A stretch of 7,297 bases of DNA from Clostridiales bacterium (GCA_012512995.1 JAAZDA010000420.1:1-7297); one strand, 5' to 3'; shown: positions 1-7,046, counted from the stretch's first letter. The notes: generated from the letters alone by a model not told the origin. Numbers and translations: made by a program.

Positions 1-275
1 ACCTCACACAGTATACGCTCGCGGTCGACCGCCAGAATGCAAAACTCGAGAAGCTATTTGACCCCCATCACCCGGCAGTGATAAAAGAGATAGGAATGAC
101 AATAGAAGCAGGGCACAGACACGGAATCCCTGTTGCAATATGCGGAGAACTCGGTGCGGATCAGTCGCTCACTGAGACATTCCTCAGAATGGGAGTTGAC
201 GAATTATCTGTCGGGCCCGAATATGTTTTGCCGTTAAGGGGTCTTATCCGCGGGACGGAACTCGGAGCTAATTAA
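1..275 (+). CDS. ptsI: Phosphoenolpyruvate-protein phosphotransferase (PTS enzyme I), C-terminal fragment
   Basis: This is the last 90 codons of a gene that begins left of the window; the reading frame starts at base 3 and ends with TAA at 273-275. Enzyme I takes the phosphate from phosphoenolpyruvate and passes it to HPr at the head of the sugar phosphotransferase system, in the cytoplasm. The fragment starts with LTQYTLAVDR, which matches the LTQYxLAxDR strand of the PEP-binding TIM barrel. It continues with HPAVIKEIGMTIEAGH and then the active-site stretch AICGELGAD, whose Cys (codon 141-143) corresponds to the catalytic Cys of enzyme I. It finishes with MGVDELSVGPEYVLPLRGLIR, the usual C-terminal helix region. 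The protein is therefore complete at its 3' end, and only the N-terminal HPr-binding, swivelling His and barrel-start regions lie outside. The stop overlaps the end of the convergent minus-strand gene by 8 bp. A paralogous PEP-utilising enzyme is possible but less likely. Confidence 0.9.
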   Translation, partial: LTQYTLAVDRQNAKLEKLFDPHHPAVIKEIGMTIEAGHRHGIPVAICGELGADQSLTETFLRMGVDELSVGPEYVLPLRGLIRGTELGAN

Positions 276-1356
276 GCCGATCCTCGTACTGAGGCATCTG
301 CTCAGTCTCCACGGTATCAGTGAATGCGCGGAGCTGTGCAATAAAAGCATCGACTTCTTCATCTGAGTGGAGCTCATTGGTGCCGTCAGATAGCCAGCCG
401 ACTATGGAGTGGTTGATCTCCGGCGTGAAGTGGAGAGTATCCATATAGTTATTAAGGTCCGTTGTGATGTCCTCGCGGTCCATGAAATTGTAGACGCGGA
501 CATTGTCATATTCGAGCAGGGCTTTCATACACTGAGACTCATCATAGAGAACAGTATTGAGTTCGCCGCAACGGATCGTGTTGTCCCACCAGAGCACTGA
601 ATACGGCGGGAAGAAGAAATAGTAATCTGTCTCCGGGTGCGCTGAGACCTCTTTTGTAAGAAGAGCAATGTTGCCTTTGAGATTGTATTCATATGTCTTT
701 TCTTCCAGAGGCGCAACGGTATCGGAGGGACGTTCATAGTGCTCAAGCACGGAATCTTCTGAAAACGTCTTTGTCTGCCACCAGTTGTATGACTGCCCTT
801 CATCGTAGCCGGATGCAGAGCGGGCTATCATGTAAGGAATCTTCTCAAAGAGCACATCTTTATTGAACAGGTATTCAATGTCGTTGAACGGGTTATTATC
901 ATAGAGATACATCGGGCAGCCGGTATCCTCGAAGGTAGTCGTGGCCTCTGACGAGAGCGCCGCGGGGTCGATGTTGTAATAGACATTCTTAAGCTCGTGA
1001 TCCTCATGAGCGACATCAAGGAGCCAGCACAGATCAGCAGTGCCGCCGTAAGAACGGACGGCCTTGATTGTTTTGCCGCCAAATGTCTCGTCAAACCAGG
1101 CATTATTGTTGTTCTCAGTGACGGATGAACCGACGATGAGGCTGTCATAGTTGAAATTCCTGAGTGAGCCCACGCACTGATATTCTTTGTCTGTCAGGAC
1201 CGCCTTCAGGCCAAACCACGGTTCGTGGTAGTGGAAGAACGGGTCGATGCAGATGACGATCAGAGCAATTGCTGCGAGAAGGACGATTACGCCGATCACG
1301 AATCTGCGTATGAAGTTGTGCGGTTTTGAGTTGCTGAGCTGACTTTTATTCTTCAT
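268..1356 (-). CDS. Membrane-anchored SGNH-fold (DltD/AlgX-like) protein, partner of the MBOAT acyltransferase
   Basis: A 362-residue protein is predicted from ATG at 1356-1354 to TAG at 270-268. A basic N-terminus (KNK, IRR) is followed by one hydrophobic segment at about residues 16-36, giving a signal-anchor with the rest outside the membrane. The SGNH signature is partly visible: SLIVGSSVTEN (Ser77/Ser78) fits block I with the nucleophile, and MDTLHFTP (Asp306, His309) fits the DxxH block V. FFFPPYSVLWW is typical of DltD/AlgX-like partners of MBOAT enzymes. In known systems (DltB-DltD, AlgI-AlgX, PatA-PatB) such proteins take part in moving an acyl group onto an extracellular polymer; the substrate here cannot be told. 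The gene lies 56 bp behind the MBOAT gene and is surely cotranscribed. The frame is open up to a TTG at 1410, but that start has no Shine-Dalgarno and would put a second hydrophobic stretch before the basic one. ATG 1356 has a weak GGGA about 10 bases upstream. Confidence 0.8.
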   Translation of the reverse strand: MKNKSQLSNSKPHNFIRRFVIGVIVLLAAIALIVICIDPFFHYHEPWFGLKAVLTDKEYQCVGSLRNFNYDSLIVGSSVTENNNNAWFDETFGGKTIKAVRSYGGTADLCWLLDVAHEDHELKNVYYNIDPAALSSEATTTFEDTGCPMYLYDNNPFNDIEYLFNKDVLFEKIPYMIARSASGYDEGQSYNWWQTKTFSEDSVLEHYERPSDTVAPLEEKTYEYNLKGNIALLTKEVSAHPETDYYFFFPPYSVLWWDNTIRCGELNTVLYDESQCMKALLEYDNVRVYNFMDREDITTDLNNYMDTLHFTPEINHSIVGWLSDGTNELHSDEEVDAFIAQLRAFTDTVETEQMPQYEDRLN

Positions 1357-1412
1357 TTTGTACAAGTCCCGATTTCGTATGATTGTTGCGATTATTGCGA
1401 TCCCGATCAAAA

Positions 1413-3023
1413 TCAGAAATTAAAATAGAGGAAAGTGCTGACGCCGGAGAGCGAGATCACGCACCAGACGAACAGTACCACGGTAAATATGACGGTCCGC
1501 GCGGAGAAAGTCGTCTCTTTTACCAGGGCGACCGAGTTCTTACGGGTGAAAACGATCCACGACGAAATCGCGAGGATCGCCAGCCAGAGTATAAGCGCAG
1601 CGGGCTGGACAAGCGAAGGAAAACGGCTCGATAAAAACTTGTTAACGACGTAAAGCTCAGTCGGCGCAAGGTTCTGTGCTGTAAGGAAAACATATCCGGG
1701 CCAGCGGAAACGAAAGAGCGTACGGAACATCTCAATAGCGTAAGTCATGCTTTCGGAGCGGAAGAAGATGAGCGAGAGCATGAAGAAGAACATCGTGAGG
1801 ATCTGCCCGAGCCACCTCGGAATCACAAGGAATGGCGCCTTTTTAAGGAAATAGTGGTGCTTGTGCGGCGGGGATGCCGGATCTGCATTTAAGGGAGTTT
1901 GACCTGCTGCATTGCGGCCGGCTTCCGCTGGTACCATGATTCCAAGATCGTCCCATATCATGAGTATTCCGTGAATGACGCCCCAGGCGATAAAGGTCCA
2001 GGCGGCACCGTGCCAGAGGCCACTCAGTGCAAATACGATCAGAATATTCAGTATCGTGCGGGCTGTTCCCTTTCTGCTTCCGCCGAGCGGGAAGTATACA
2101 TATCTTGTGAAAAAGCGCTGCAGCGTTATGTGCCAGCGCTGCCAGAATTCGCGGATGTTAGCCGATTGGTACGGGGAATTGAAGTTGATGGGGAGCTCAA
2201 TATTGAACATTTTGCCGATGCCCATTGCCATGTCGCAGTAGCCGCTGAAATCAAAATACAGCTCGAGCGTATACGAGAGGAGAACGAGCCAGGTCGTGAC
2301 TGTGTCCATATAGTAGGTCATCGAGAATCCGTAATTGGCCGGAATAGCCAGAATATCCGCGAGCAGAACCTTCTTCGCAAGTCCTGTCACAAAGAGCTGA
2401 ATGCCACGCGCAAAGGAATCTGAGTTGAGTCTCCGACGCGAAATATCTGCGAACTGTGGCATCATCTCATCATAAAGGACAATGGGGCCGGCAATCAGCT
2501 GGGGGAAAAAGGTCACAAAAGTCACATAATCAAGGAACGGGTAATGCCTGGCCTCGCCGCGGCAGCGGTCAATCAGAAACGACAGCTGCTGGAAGGTGAA
2601 GAAGCTGATGCCGAGCGGCAGCAGGATGTGCCGAAGCGTGAAGTCTGCGTGGAACAGGGCGTTGATGTTCTCAATAAAGAAGTCATAGTATTTAAAATAG
2701 AAGAAGAGAGCAAGATTTGCTGAGATGCCGAGCACAAGAAAAACGCGCCGGACAGCATGGGATGGCACAGAATCTGCCCGTGCCGTGTCGCACGCCGCCT
2801 TCTTTTCTAAGAGGGAGAGCAGTGCGCTGATCCCGTAGTTCATTGCAATTGAAAACAGTATGATGAGTAGATATTTCTTATTGAAATAAGCATAGAACCA
2901 GAGCGACATTAAGGAAATGAAAGCACAGGCCGTCCTGTAGAACCGGAAGTGATTCAGAGTATACCAGCCAAGAAGGGCAAGAGGCAGGAACAGAAATATG
3001 AAAATGTATGAATTAAAAAGCAT
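1413..3023 (-). CDS. MBOAT family membrane-bound O-acyltransferase (AlgI/DltB/PatA-like)
   Basis: A 536-residue polytopic membrane protein that probably carries acyl groups (often acetyl) across the membrane for O-acylation of a surface or secreted polysaccharide. It begins MLFNSYIFIFLFLPLALLGW, the usual opening of bacterial MBOATs, followed by many hydrophobic segments. Family motifs are clear: LPLGISFFTFQ, FFPQLIAGPI, LYFDFSGYCDMAMGIG, INFNSPYQSANIREFWQRWHITL (positions about 276-301, with His298), YFPLGGSRKG, and SGLWHGAAW with the invariant active-site His338. A hydrophilic Ala/Pro/His-rich loop of about 30 residues after MVP (from residue 364) looks longer than usual. The frame is open up to 3191, but start 3023 is preferred: it matches the family N-terminus and has GGAGG at 3039-3035. 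The extra 56 residues would run through a hairpin. The SGNH partner follows downstream. Its acceptor polymer is not indicated by the neighbours. Confidence 0.93.
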   Translation of the reverse strand: MLFNSYIFIFLFLPLALLGWYTLNHFRFYRTACAFISLMSLWFYAYFNKKYLLIILFSIAMNYGISALLSLLEKKAACDTARADSVPSHAVRRVFLVLGISANLALFFYFKYYDFFIENINALFHADFTLRHILLPLGISFFTFQQLSFLIDRCRGEARHYPFLDYVTFVTFFPQLIAGPIVLYDEMMPQFADISRRRLNSDSFARGIQLFVTGLAKKVLLADILAIPANYGFSMTYYMDTVTTWLVLLSYTLELYFDFSGYCDMAMGIGKMFNIELPINFNSPYQSANIREFWQRWHITLQRFFTRYVYFPLGGSRKGTARTILNILIVFALSGLWHGAAWTFIAWGVIHGILMIWDDLGIMVPAEAGRNAAGQTPLNADPASPPHKHHYFLKKAPFLVIPRWLGQILTMFFFMLSLIFFRSESMTYAIEMFRTLFRFRWPGYVFLTAQNLAPTELYVVNKFLSSRFPSLVQPAALILWLAILAISSWIVFTRKNSVALVKETTFSARTVIFTVVLFVWCVISLSGVSTFLYFNF

Positions 3024-3034
3024 GCTCTGCCGCG

Positions 3035-3039
3035 CCTCC
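3035..3039 (-). promoter_or_regulatory. Shine-Dalgarno of the MBOAT gene
   Basis: On the minus strand GGAGG lies 11 bases before the ATG at 3023. The spacing is a little long, but no other in-frame start nearby has a purine-rich site. Together with the family-typical MLFNSY start it argues against the longer frame beginning at 3191. Confidence 0.6.
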
Positions 3040-3126
3040 GGGTGATACATAAACAACATTTCAGACAGCACACATTTTACACTATTACTGGAATCATGGC
3101 CAGGTAAATAGTACAATATGAAACAA

Positions 3127-3185
3127 GGGTCGAGAATCAAATCTGCGTTCATACTTGTATGAAAAGCAGATTTGATTTGAGACCC
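3127..3185. repeat. Long imperfect hairpin (inverted repeat)
   Basis: The arms pair in three blocks: GGGTC (3127-3131) with GACCC (3181-3185), AATCAAATCTGC (3135-3146) with GCAGATTTGATT (3166-3177), and TTCATAC (3148-3154) with GTATGAA (3157-3163). Only a small internal mismatch (GAG against TGA) and a one-versus-two-base bulge interrupt the pairing. The whole 59-base segment could fold as a single rod. No T-run follows it on either strand, so it is unlikely to be a plain intrinsic terminator. It could be a 5' leader structure for the minus-strand acyltransferase mRNA, a binding site for a dimeric regulator, or a small dispersed palindromic element. Confidence 0.75.
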
Positions 3186-3201
3186 GGACAATCATGAGGA
3201 A

Positions 3202-3266
3202 GTAGCGATTTACGAAGTAAATCAGCGGATTCCGAATGATTGCAGGAGCGCGCAGCGCTCCGCTAC
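3202..3266. repeat. Forked palindromic element: two triloop hairpins inside a closing stem
   Basis: GTAGC (3202-3206) is complementary to GCTAC (3262-3266). Directly inside the left arm sits a perfect 7-bp hairpin, GATTTAC-GAA-GTAAATC (3207-3223). Directly inside the right arm sits another, GGAGCGC-GCA-GCGCTCC (3245-3261). A 21-base single-stranded stretch (3224-3244) joins them. The element ends 12 bases before the kinase ATG at 3279, so if transcribed it would form the leader of that gene. There is no U-tract. The compact junction resembles small dispersed intergenic repeats or a structured leader, but no named family is recognised. Confidence 0.65.
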
Positions 3267-3278
3267 ATATAAGCGCAT

Positions 3279-6005
3279 ATGAAAGGGTTTATGCAGACAC
3301 CTATCGAATTTGGAAAAAGTTTTCTAAACGCATATTATCGCAATCAGGACGCGACACAGGCACTGGCCTTCCTCGCAGAGGACGTCATCTGGGTAACACC
3401 GGACGAGGTCTTTCATCTGCGCGAACAATCGCAGATATATGATTTCCTGAAGAAGACGATAGAGGAGCGGAAGGAACCGTATTATGTAGATGTAGCTGAT
3501 ATCTGCGCCGACAATGTGAGTGAAGAGATCCGCTCTGTGACATATTCAGGCGGGCTCGTTCCAAAAGATCCGGCGAAAGCCGTGAGGATAAGATTTACGC
3601 TCGTGATCCGCTCGACGAAAGACGGATTTGAGATCACAAGTCTGCATGTTTCACGCAAATACAGCAGATCAGACACGACCCTTTTCCATGAATTCATAAA
3701 CAGGATCCCCGGAGAAGTCATGATAATCCTGGGACTCGGACAGCAGGGAGTAAGGCAGGTATACAGGAACTCAAGGCTTCAGTCAAAACTCGGATACACC
3801 GATAAAGAATGGTCGGATCAGACTAAGAAGAACCCTTTCTTCATGCTCACAGATGCGGACAGAAAGCAGATACAGGCTTCGTTTTCCGATCCTGCAGTGG
3901 ATAAAGAAACAAGATTTCCTGTCACTGCGAGAGCAAAGGATGGAAAGAAATACCGCCTCATGCTCACGGGAAAATATGCATATGATGAAGATGACGGCAA
4001 GGTAAGTTATCTTGTTTTGCAGGATATTACAGATCTTGCCAGGGAGAGAGCGGAGCTGAGCGACAGGGTCAAAATGCTCTCGGCAATGGCGGATCATCTT
4101 CCGTGCGAGGCAGTGATCGTCAGATTCAAAGTGCCGACGATCACAGAACCGAAGCCTCCTTATTCATGCAGACTGATCTTCATGAGCCGCGGTATACCGG
4201 CACTTTTCGGCAGCAGCACAGAGGAAGTCAGCAAAGGAATCACAGAGGATATGTTCTACGGCGCGGAGCTGCCGGGAGCTACTAAGGATTACCTGCTAAG
4301 AACGTATGTATATGAGGGATTGAAGACGCAGGAAGTCATGGAGAAGACCGTGACGTTCCATCGCGGTGATGATAAAGGTGATTTAAAGGTAAGGCTATCC
4401 ATGACGGGATATCCGGATCTCAGAGCCGGGATACCGGGCGGCAGCAGGCCGGCGACATTTATCATATGCATTAACTACACTGACGTAACCGATTTTGAGA
4501 GCAGAAAGGCCGGGATAGAAGAGAATGCCGCAAAACGCGTAAATGAGGCGCAGGAGCAGGCAAAGATCGCTGCCGGAAAAGCCGCAGAGGCTGAGAGATC
4601 GGCGGCAGAAACTGCACAGAAGGCAGAAGAATCGCTGAAGGCAAAACTTTCTGAGGCGGCTGACAGGAATGACGAGAAGATCGCCGCACTGAATCAGAAG
4701 AATGCGGGGATCATAGATGATAAGGATGCACATATAAGGGCGCTCACCGACAAAATCAGTAAGCTGACAGATGAAAAAGTGTCGATGACAGATGCAATAG
4801 TGAAAGCGAAAGACGAGGCGGAAGAAGCGAGACAGGCCAGCAGCGCGTTCCTCGGTAGAATGCATGGCAACATGAGAAAGCCGTCATCTGCCATTCTGTA
4901 TGCGCTCAAGGAGCTGGAGAATACCGGTGATGAAGATACAGCGCAGCTTCTTACCGAGAAGATCAAAGAGGCAGCTTACAGTATGCAGAATCAGGTTGAC
5001 AACCTGATGGAAATGTCGACAGTCAGATCGGAGGAATTCAAAACATCTTCTGCAGAATTTGTTTTCAATGATCTTGTGAATGAGATTTCAGGGCGGCTGG
5101 CACAGGCATGTGCGGAGAAGAAGATAGATTACAGGCTTGATACGGATAATTCGAAGGTGCCTGAGATCATGACAGGTGATCAGGTGTCGCTCAGGAAGAC
5201 TCTGGAGAGCATAGCTGATAATGCGGCTGAATATACGGCGCAGGGCGGACAGATAAGGTTCGAGGTGGAGAGCGCACAGCCTGAAAGAGGCTTTATACCG
5301 ATAAAGTTTTCCATCACGGACACAGGTCCCGGTATAGATGATGAACTTATGAAACACATGTATGAGCCTTTTGTCAGATCGACCGATAACGCAGAGCCCG
5401 GCTTCGGTCTCGGCCTTGCCATAGCGGACAGACTGGTAAGAGCTGTGGGCGGCAGTATAGGGGCCAGCAGCACACCGGGCGTTGGAACATGTTTTACCGT
5501 GAGCGTTTCATTGAAACCTGCCGTAGAGCAGAGCGGACGCACAAAGTCAGTGCGGAACATGTCTGATAAAGGACGCGCCGTATATGCAGGTCAGAACAAG
5601 GGCTTTGCCGGCAAACGCGTGCTTCTTGCGGAGGATGATCCGCTGAATATGGAAGTTATAAAACGCCTGCTTGAGAACAAGGGCATGATAGTAGAGCGGG
5701 CAGGCGGCGGAAGAACTGCGACGGCTGTTTTTAGAGAGAAAAGTGCAGATTATTATGATGTGATACTCGCGGATTATCATATGCCGCAGGTCGACGGGCT
5801 GGAACTGGCGAGGCAGGTGCGCGGAATCGAGAAGGATAAGCATGTTTTGCGACCTGTTCCGATAATAGCGCTGACTGAGAATGCTTTTGAAGAGGATATG
5901 GCAGGCTCATTCACAGGACTTATCAGCAGTGGTGTTTCCAAACCTGTAGATCAGGTCAGACTATATGATGCGCTCAGGTGGGCTTTTTCCCAGTCACATA
6001 AATAA
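3279..6005 (+). CDS. Soluble hybrid sensor kinase: SnoaL-PAS-PAS-coiled coil-HisKA-like-HATPase-receiver
   Basis: A 908-residue protein with no transmembrane segment, so a cytoplasmic signalling kinase. Residues about 6-128 (FGKSFLNAYY, LAFLAEDVIWVTPDEV) look like a SnoaL/NTF2-like domain. Residues about 133-258 form a PAS domain ending in LVLQDITD, and about 262-407 a second, diverged PAS ending in ICINYTDVTD. Residues about 408-522 are Ala/Glu/Lys-rich coiled coil. The HisKA-like segment reads FLGRMHGNMRKPSSAI (524-539); the canonical H-box position holds Gly530, and the only His is 529. The HATPase keeps Asn648, DTGPGID (681-687), YEPF and GFGLGL (708-713), although the first N-box Asn is Ser644. 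The receiver (about 779-905) has the acidic pair (Glu785/Asp786), phosphoacceptor Asp832, Thr866 and Lys888, all as expected. Start 3279 has no Shine-Dalgarno and no earlier in-frame start is possible (TAA at 3270-3272); Met5 (3291) is an alternative, with AAAGGG only three bases before it. The hydrolase gene follows at 21 bp. Output partners are unknown. Confidence 0.9.
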   Translation: MKGFMQTPIEFGKSFLNAYYRNQDATQALAFLAEDVIWVTPDEVFHLREQSQIYDFLKKTIEERKEPYYVDVADICADNVSEEIRSVTYSGGLVPKDPAKAVRIRFTLVIRSTKDGFEITSLHVSRKYSRSDTTLFHEFINRIPGEVMIILGLGQQGVRQVYRNSRLQSKLGYTDKEWSDQTKKNPFFMLTDADRKQIQASFSDPAVDKETRFPVTARAKDGKKYRLMLTGKYAYDEDDGKVSYLVLQDITDLARERAELSDRVKMLSAMADHLPCEAVIVRFKVPTITEPKPPYSCRLIFMSRGIPALFGSSTEEVSKGITEDMFYGAELPGATKDYLLRTYVYEGLKTQEVMEKTVTFHRGDDKGDLKVRLSMTGYPDLRAGIPGGSRPATFIICINYTDVTDFESRKAGIEENAAKRVNEAQEQAKIAAGKAAEAERSAAETAQKAEESLKAKLSEAADRNDEKIAALNQKNAGIIDDKDAHIRALTDKISKLTDEKVSMTDAIVKAKDEAEEARQASSAFLGRMHGNMRKPSSAILYALKELENTGDEDTAQLLTEKIKEAAYSMQNQVDNLMEMSTVRSEEFKTSSAEFVFNDLVNEISGRLAQACAEKKIDYRLDTDNSKVPEIMTGDQVSLRKTLESIADNAAEYTAQGGQIRFEVESAQPERGFIPIKFSITDTGPGIDDELMKHMYEPFVRSTDNAEPGFGLGLAIADRLVRAVGGSIGASSTPGVGTCFTVSVSLKPAVEQSGRTKSVRNMSDKGRAVYAGQNKGFAGKRVLLAEDDPLNMEVIKRLLENKGMIVERAGGGRTATAVFREKSADYYDVILADYHMPQVDGLELARQVRGIEKDKHVLRPVPIIALTENAFEEDMAGSFTGLISSGVSKPVDQVRLYDALRWAFSQSHK

Positions 6006-6015
6006 CGCCAGATTT

Positions 6016-6020
6016 GGAGG
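6016..6020 (+). promoter_or_regulatory. Shine-Dalgarno of the alpha/beta hydrolase gene
   Basis: GGAGG lies six bases before the ATG at 6027, an ideal site. It fixes the start and shows that the hydrolase is translated independently within the kinase operon, where the kinase start has no such site. Confidence 0.85.
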
Positions 6021-6026
6021 ATACAG

Positions 6027-7046
6027 ATGTCTGAAGACAAAACAAATGAGAACGATAAGGGTAAGAAGAACAATGTGGGAGCTGTGATCGGAGGAGTATT
6101 AGGTTTTTCCGGACTGGCGGCGGCAGGAGCAGCAGCCGGGTCTGCAGCTTTTTTCTATGATTTTTCGCTGACACCCAAGAAACATGACGTCAGGAATGAC
6201 AGAAATCCTTCTGAAAAGGACTATGTGGCAGGACGCAGGTGGATGCACGAACATCCGCTCCGCCGGGATCTATATATTACTTCGGGTGACGGGCTTTTGC
6301 TTCACGCAAATTATATTCCGTCAGCTGATAAAAACTGCCACAGATATGCAATCTGCGTTCATGGCTATGCGGACACATCTGAGAGCATGGGGCTGTATGC
6401 AAGACACTATTATGATGTGTATGGTATGAATGTCCTTCTTCCTGATCTTCGCGGCCACGGCGGAAGCGAAGGCGATTATGTGGGGATGGGACTTCATGAC
6501 AGCAAAGATATTGCGAGATGGATTACGAGGATTACGCAGATGGATCCGGAAGCGGTCATTATACTCCACGGGATTTCCATGGGTGCGGCGACAGTGCTCA
6601 TGACAACAGGCAGGGAACTGCCGGATTGCGTCAAGGCTGCTGTGTCGGATGCTTCATATACTTCAGCATATGAGGAATTCAAATTTGTCTATGGCACTCT
6701 GCCGAACACGATAATCCCGGCGGATGTCATGATGGAAATGGTGCGCGCGATCACAAGGGTCAGGGCGCATTATGATCTGAGAAAAGCAGCTCCGGTTGAT
6801 GCGGTAAAGACCAGTAAAACACCGACTCTGTTCATCCACGGTGATGCTGATGACTTTGTGCCGTCCAACATGATGCCGCAGATTTACGAAGCAGCGGCGT
6901 GCAGGAAGGAATTTGCCTGGTTCTCCGGGGCAAAACATGTTCAGTCCGTGGTCAGAGAACCGGAGGGCTACTGGAATACAGTGGATCATTTCCTTGATCG
7001 TATCAGCCCTGATATTCTGCATGACAGTCAGAAAACTGATCAGTAA
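6027..7046 (+). CDS. Membrane-anchored serine alpha/beta hydrolase (YqkD-like)
   Basis: A 339-residue protein. A charged hydrophilic head (residues 1-15, MSEDKTNENDKGKKN) is followed by a Gly/Ala-rich hydrophobic stretch at about 17-44, probably an uncleaved signal-anchor that puts the catalytic domain outside the membrane. The fold's motifs are all present: ICVHGYADTSES (oxyanion-hole loop), LLPDLRGHGGSEG, the nucleophile elbow HGISMGAA with Ser184, LFIHGDADDFVP with Asp275 as likely acid, and GAKHVQS with His304. Such enzymes cleave esters, amides or peptides. The closest resemblance I can name is the Bacillus YqkD/lysophospholipase-like group; the substrate is not predictable. It is the second gene of an operon with the hybrid kinase, 21 bp behind it, and a strong terminator follows 32 bp after the stop. 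It could act on a lipid or cell-wall signal tied to the kinase, but that is inference. Confidence 0.88.
   Translation: MSEDKTNENDKGKKNNVGAVIGGVLGFSGLAAAGAAAGSAAFFYDFSLTPKKHDVRNDRNPSEKDYVAGRRWMHEHPLRRDLYITSGDGLLLHANYIPSADKNCHRYAICVHGYADTSESMGLYARHYYDVYGMNVLLPDLRGHGGSEGDYVGMGLHDSKDIARWITRITQMDPEAVIILHGISMGAATVLMTTGRELPDCVKAAVSDASYTSAYEEFKFVYGTLPNTIIPADVMMEMVRAITRVRAHYDLRKAAPVDAVKTSKTPTLFIHGDADDFVPSNMMPQIYEAAACRKEFAWFSGAKHVQSVVREPEGYWNTVDHFLDRISPDILHDSQKTDQ

Larger units (their letters stand above)
3024..3278. promoter_or_regulatory. Divergent intergenic region with structured elements
   Basis: This 255-bp gap separates the minus-strand acyltransferase unit from the plus-strand kinase-hydrolase unit and must hold the promoters of both. 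I could not fix a convincing sigma-70 promoter. On the minus strand TAAAAT (within the stretch around 3073-3082) could be a -10, but there is no good -35. On the plus strand TTGCAG (3240-3245) and TACATA (3264-3269) are 18 bp apart, which would leave the kinase mRNA almost leaderless. Two dyad structures, 3127-3185 and 3202-3266, fill much of the rest. No RNA gene or riboswitch class was recognised. Confidence 0.5.

Noticed and set aside
1357..1410. TTG start at 1410 for the SGNH protein
   Set aside because: No Shine-Dalgarno, and it would place a hydrophobic stretch before the basic region that normally precedes the membrane anchor.
1899..2423. 174-residue open frame on the + strand
   Set aside because: It lies wholly antisense to the conserved MBOAT motifs, its composition is not protein-like, and it has no ribosome binding site; a shadow of the real gene.
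3127..3185. Hairpin as an intrinsic terminator
   Set aside because: Neither strand has a T-run after the stem, and it lies between divergent genes where no transcript is expected to end.
3024..3191. N-terminal extension of the MBOAT frame to 3191
   Set aside because: The extra 56 residues do not resemble any MBOAT start and pass through the 3127-3185 hairpin. Start 3023 has a GGAGG and the family-typical first residues.
3194..3205. Three-codon mini-frame ATG AGG AAG TAG as an attenuator leader peptide
   Set aside because: Too short to mean anything and without a ribosome binding site; likely chance.
4500..4845. Ala/Glu/Lys-rich stretch as a DNA repeat
   Set aside because: The codons vary and no unit recurs at the DNA level; it is a coiled-coil protein segment.
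4395..4865. 156-residue open frame on the - strand
   Set aside because: Antisense to the PAS and coiled-coil part of the kinase, Cys/Leu/Arg-rich and without motifs; it is explained by the codon bias of the + strand gene.
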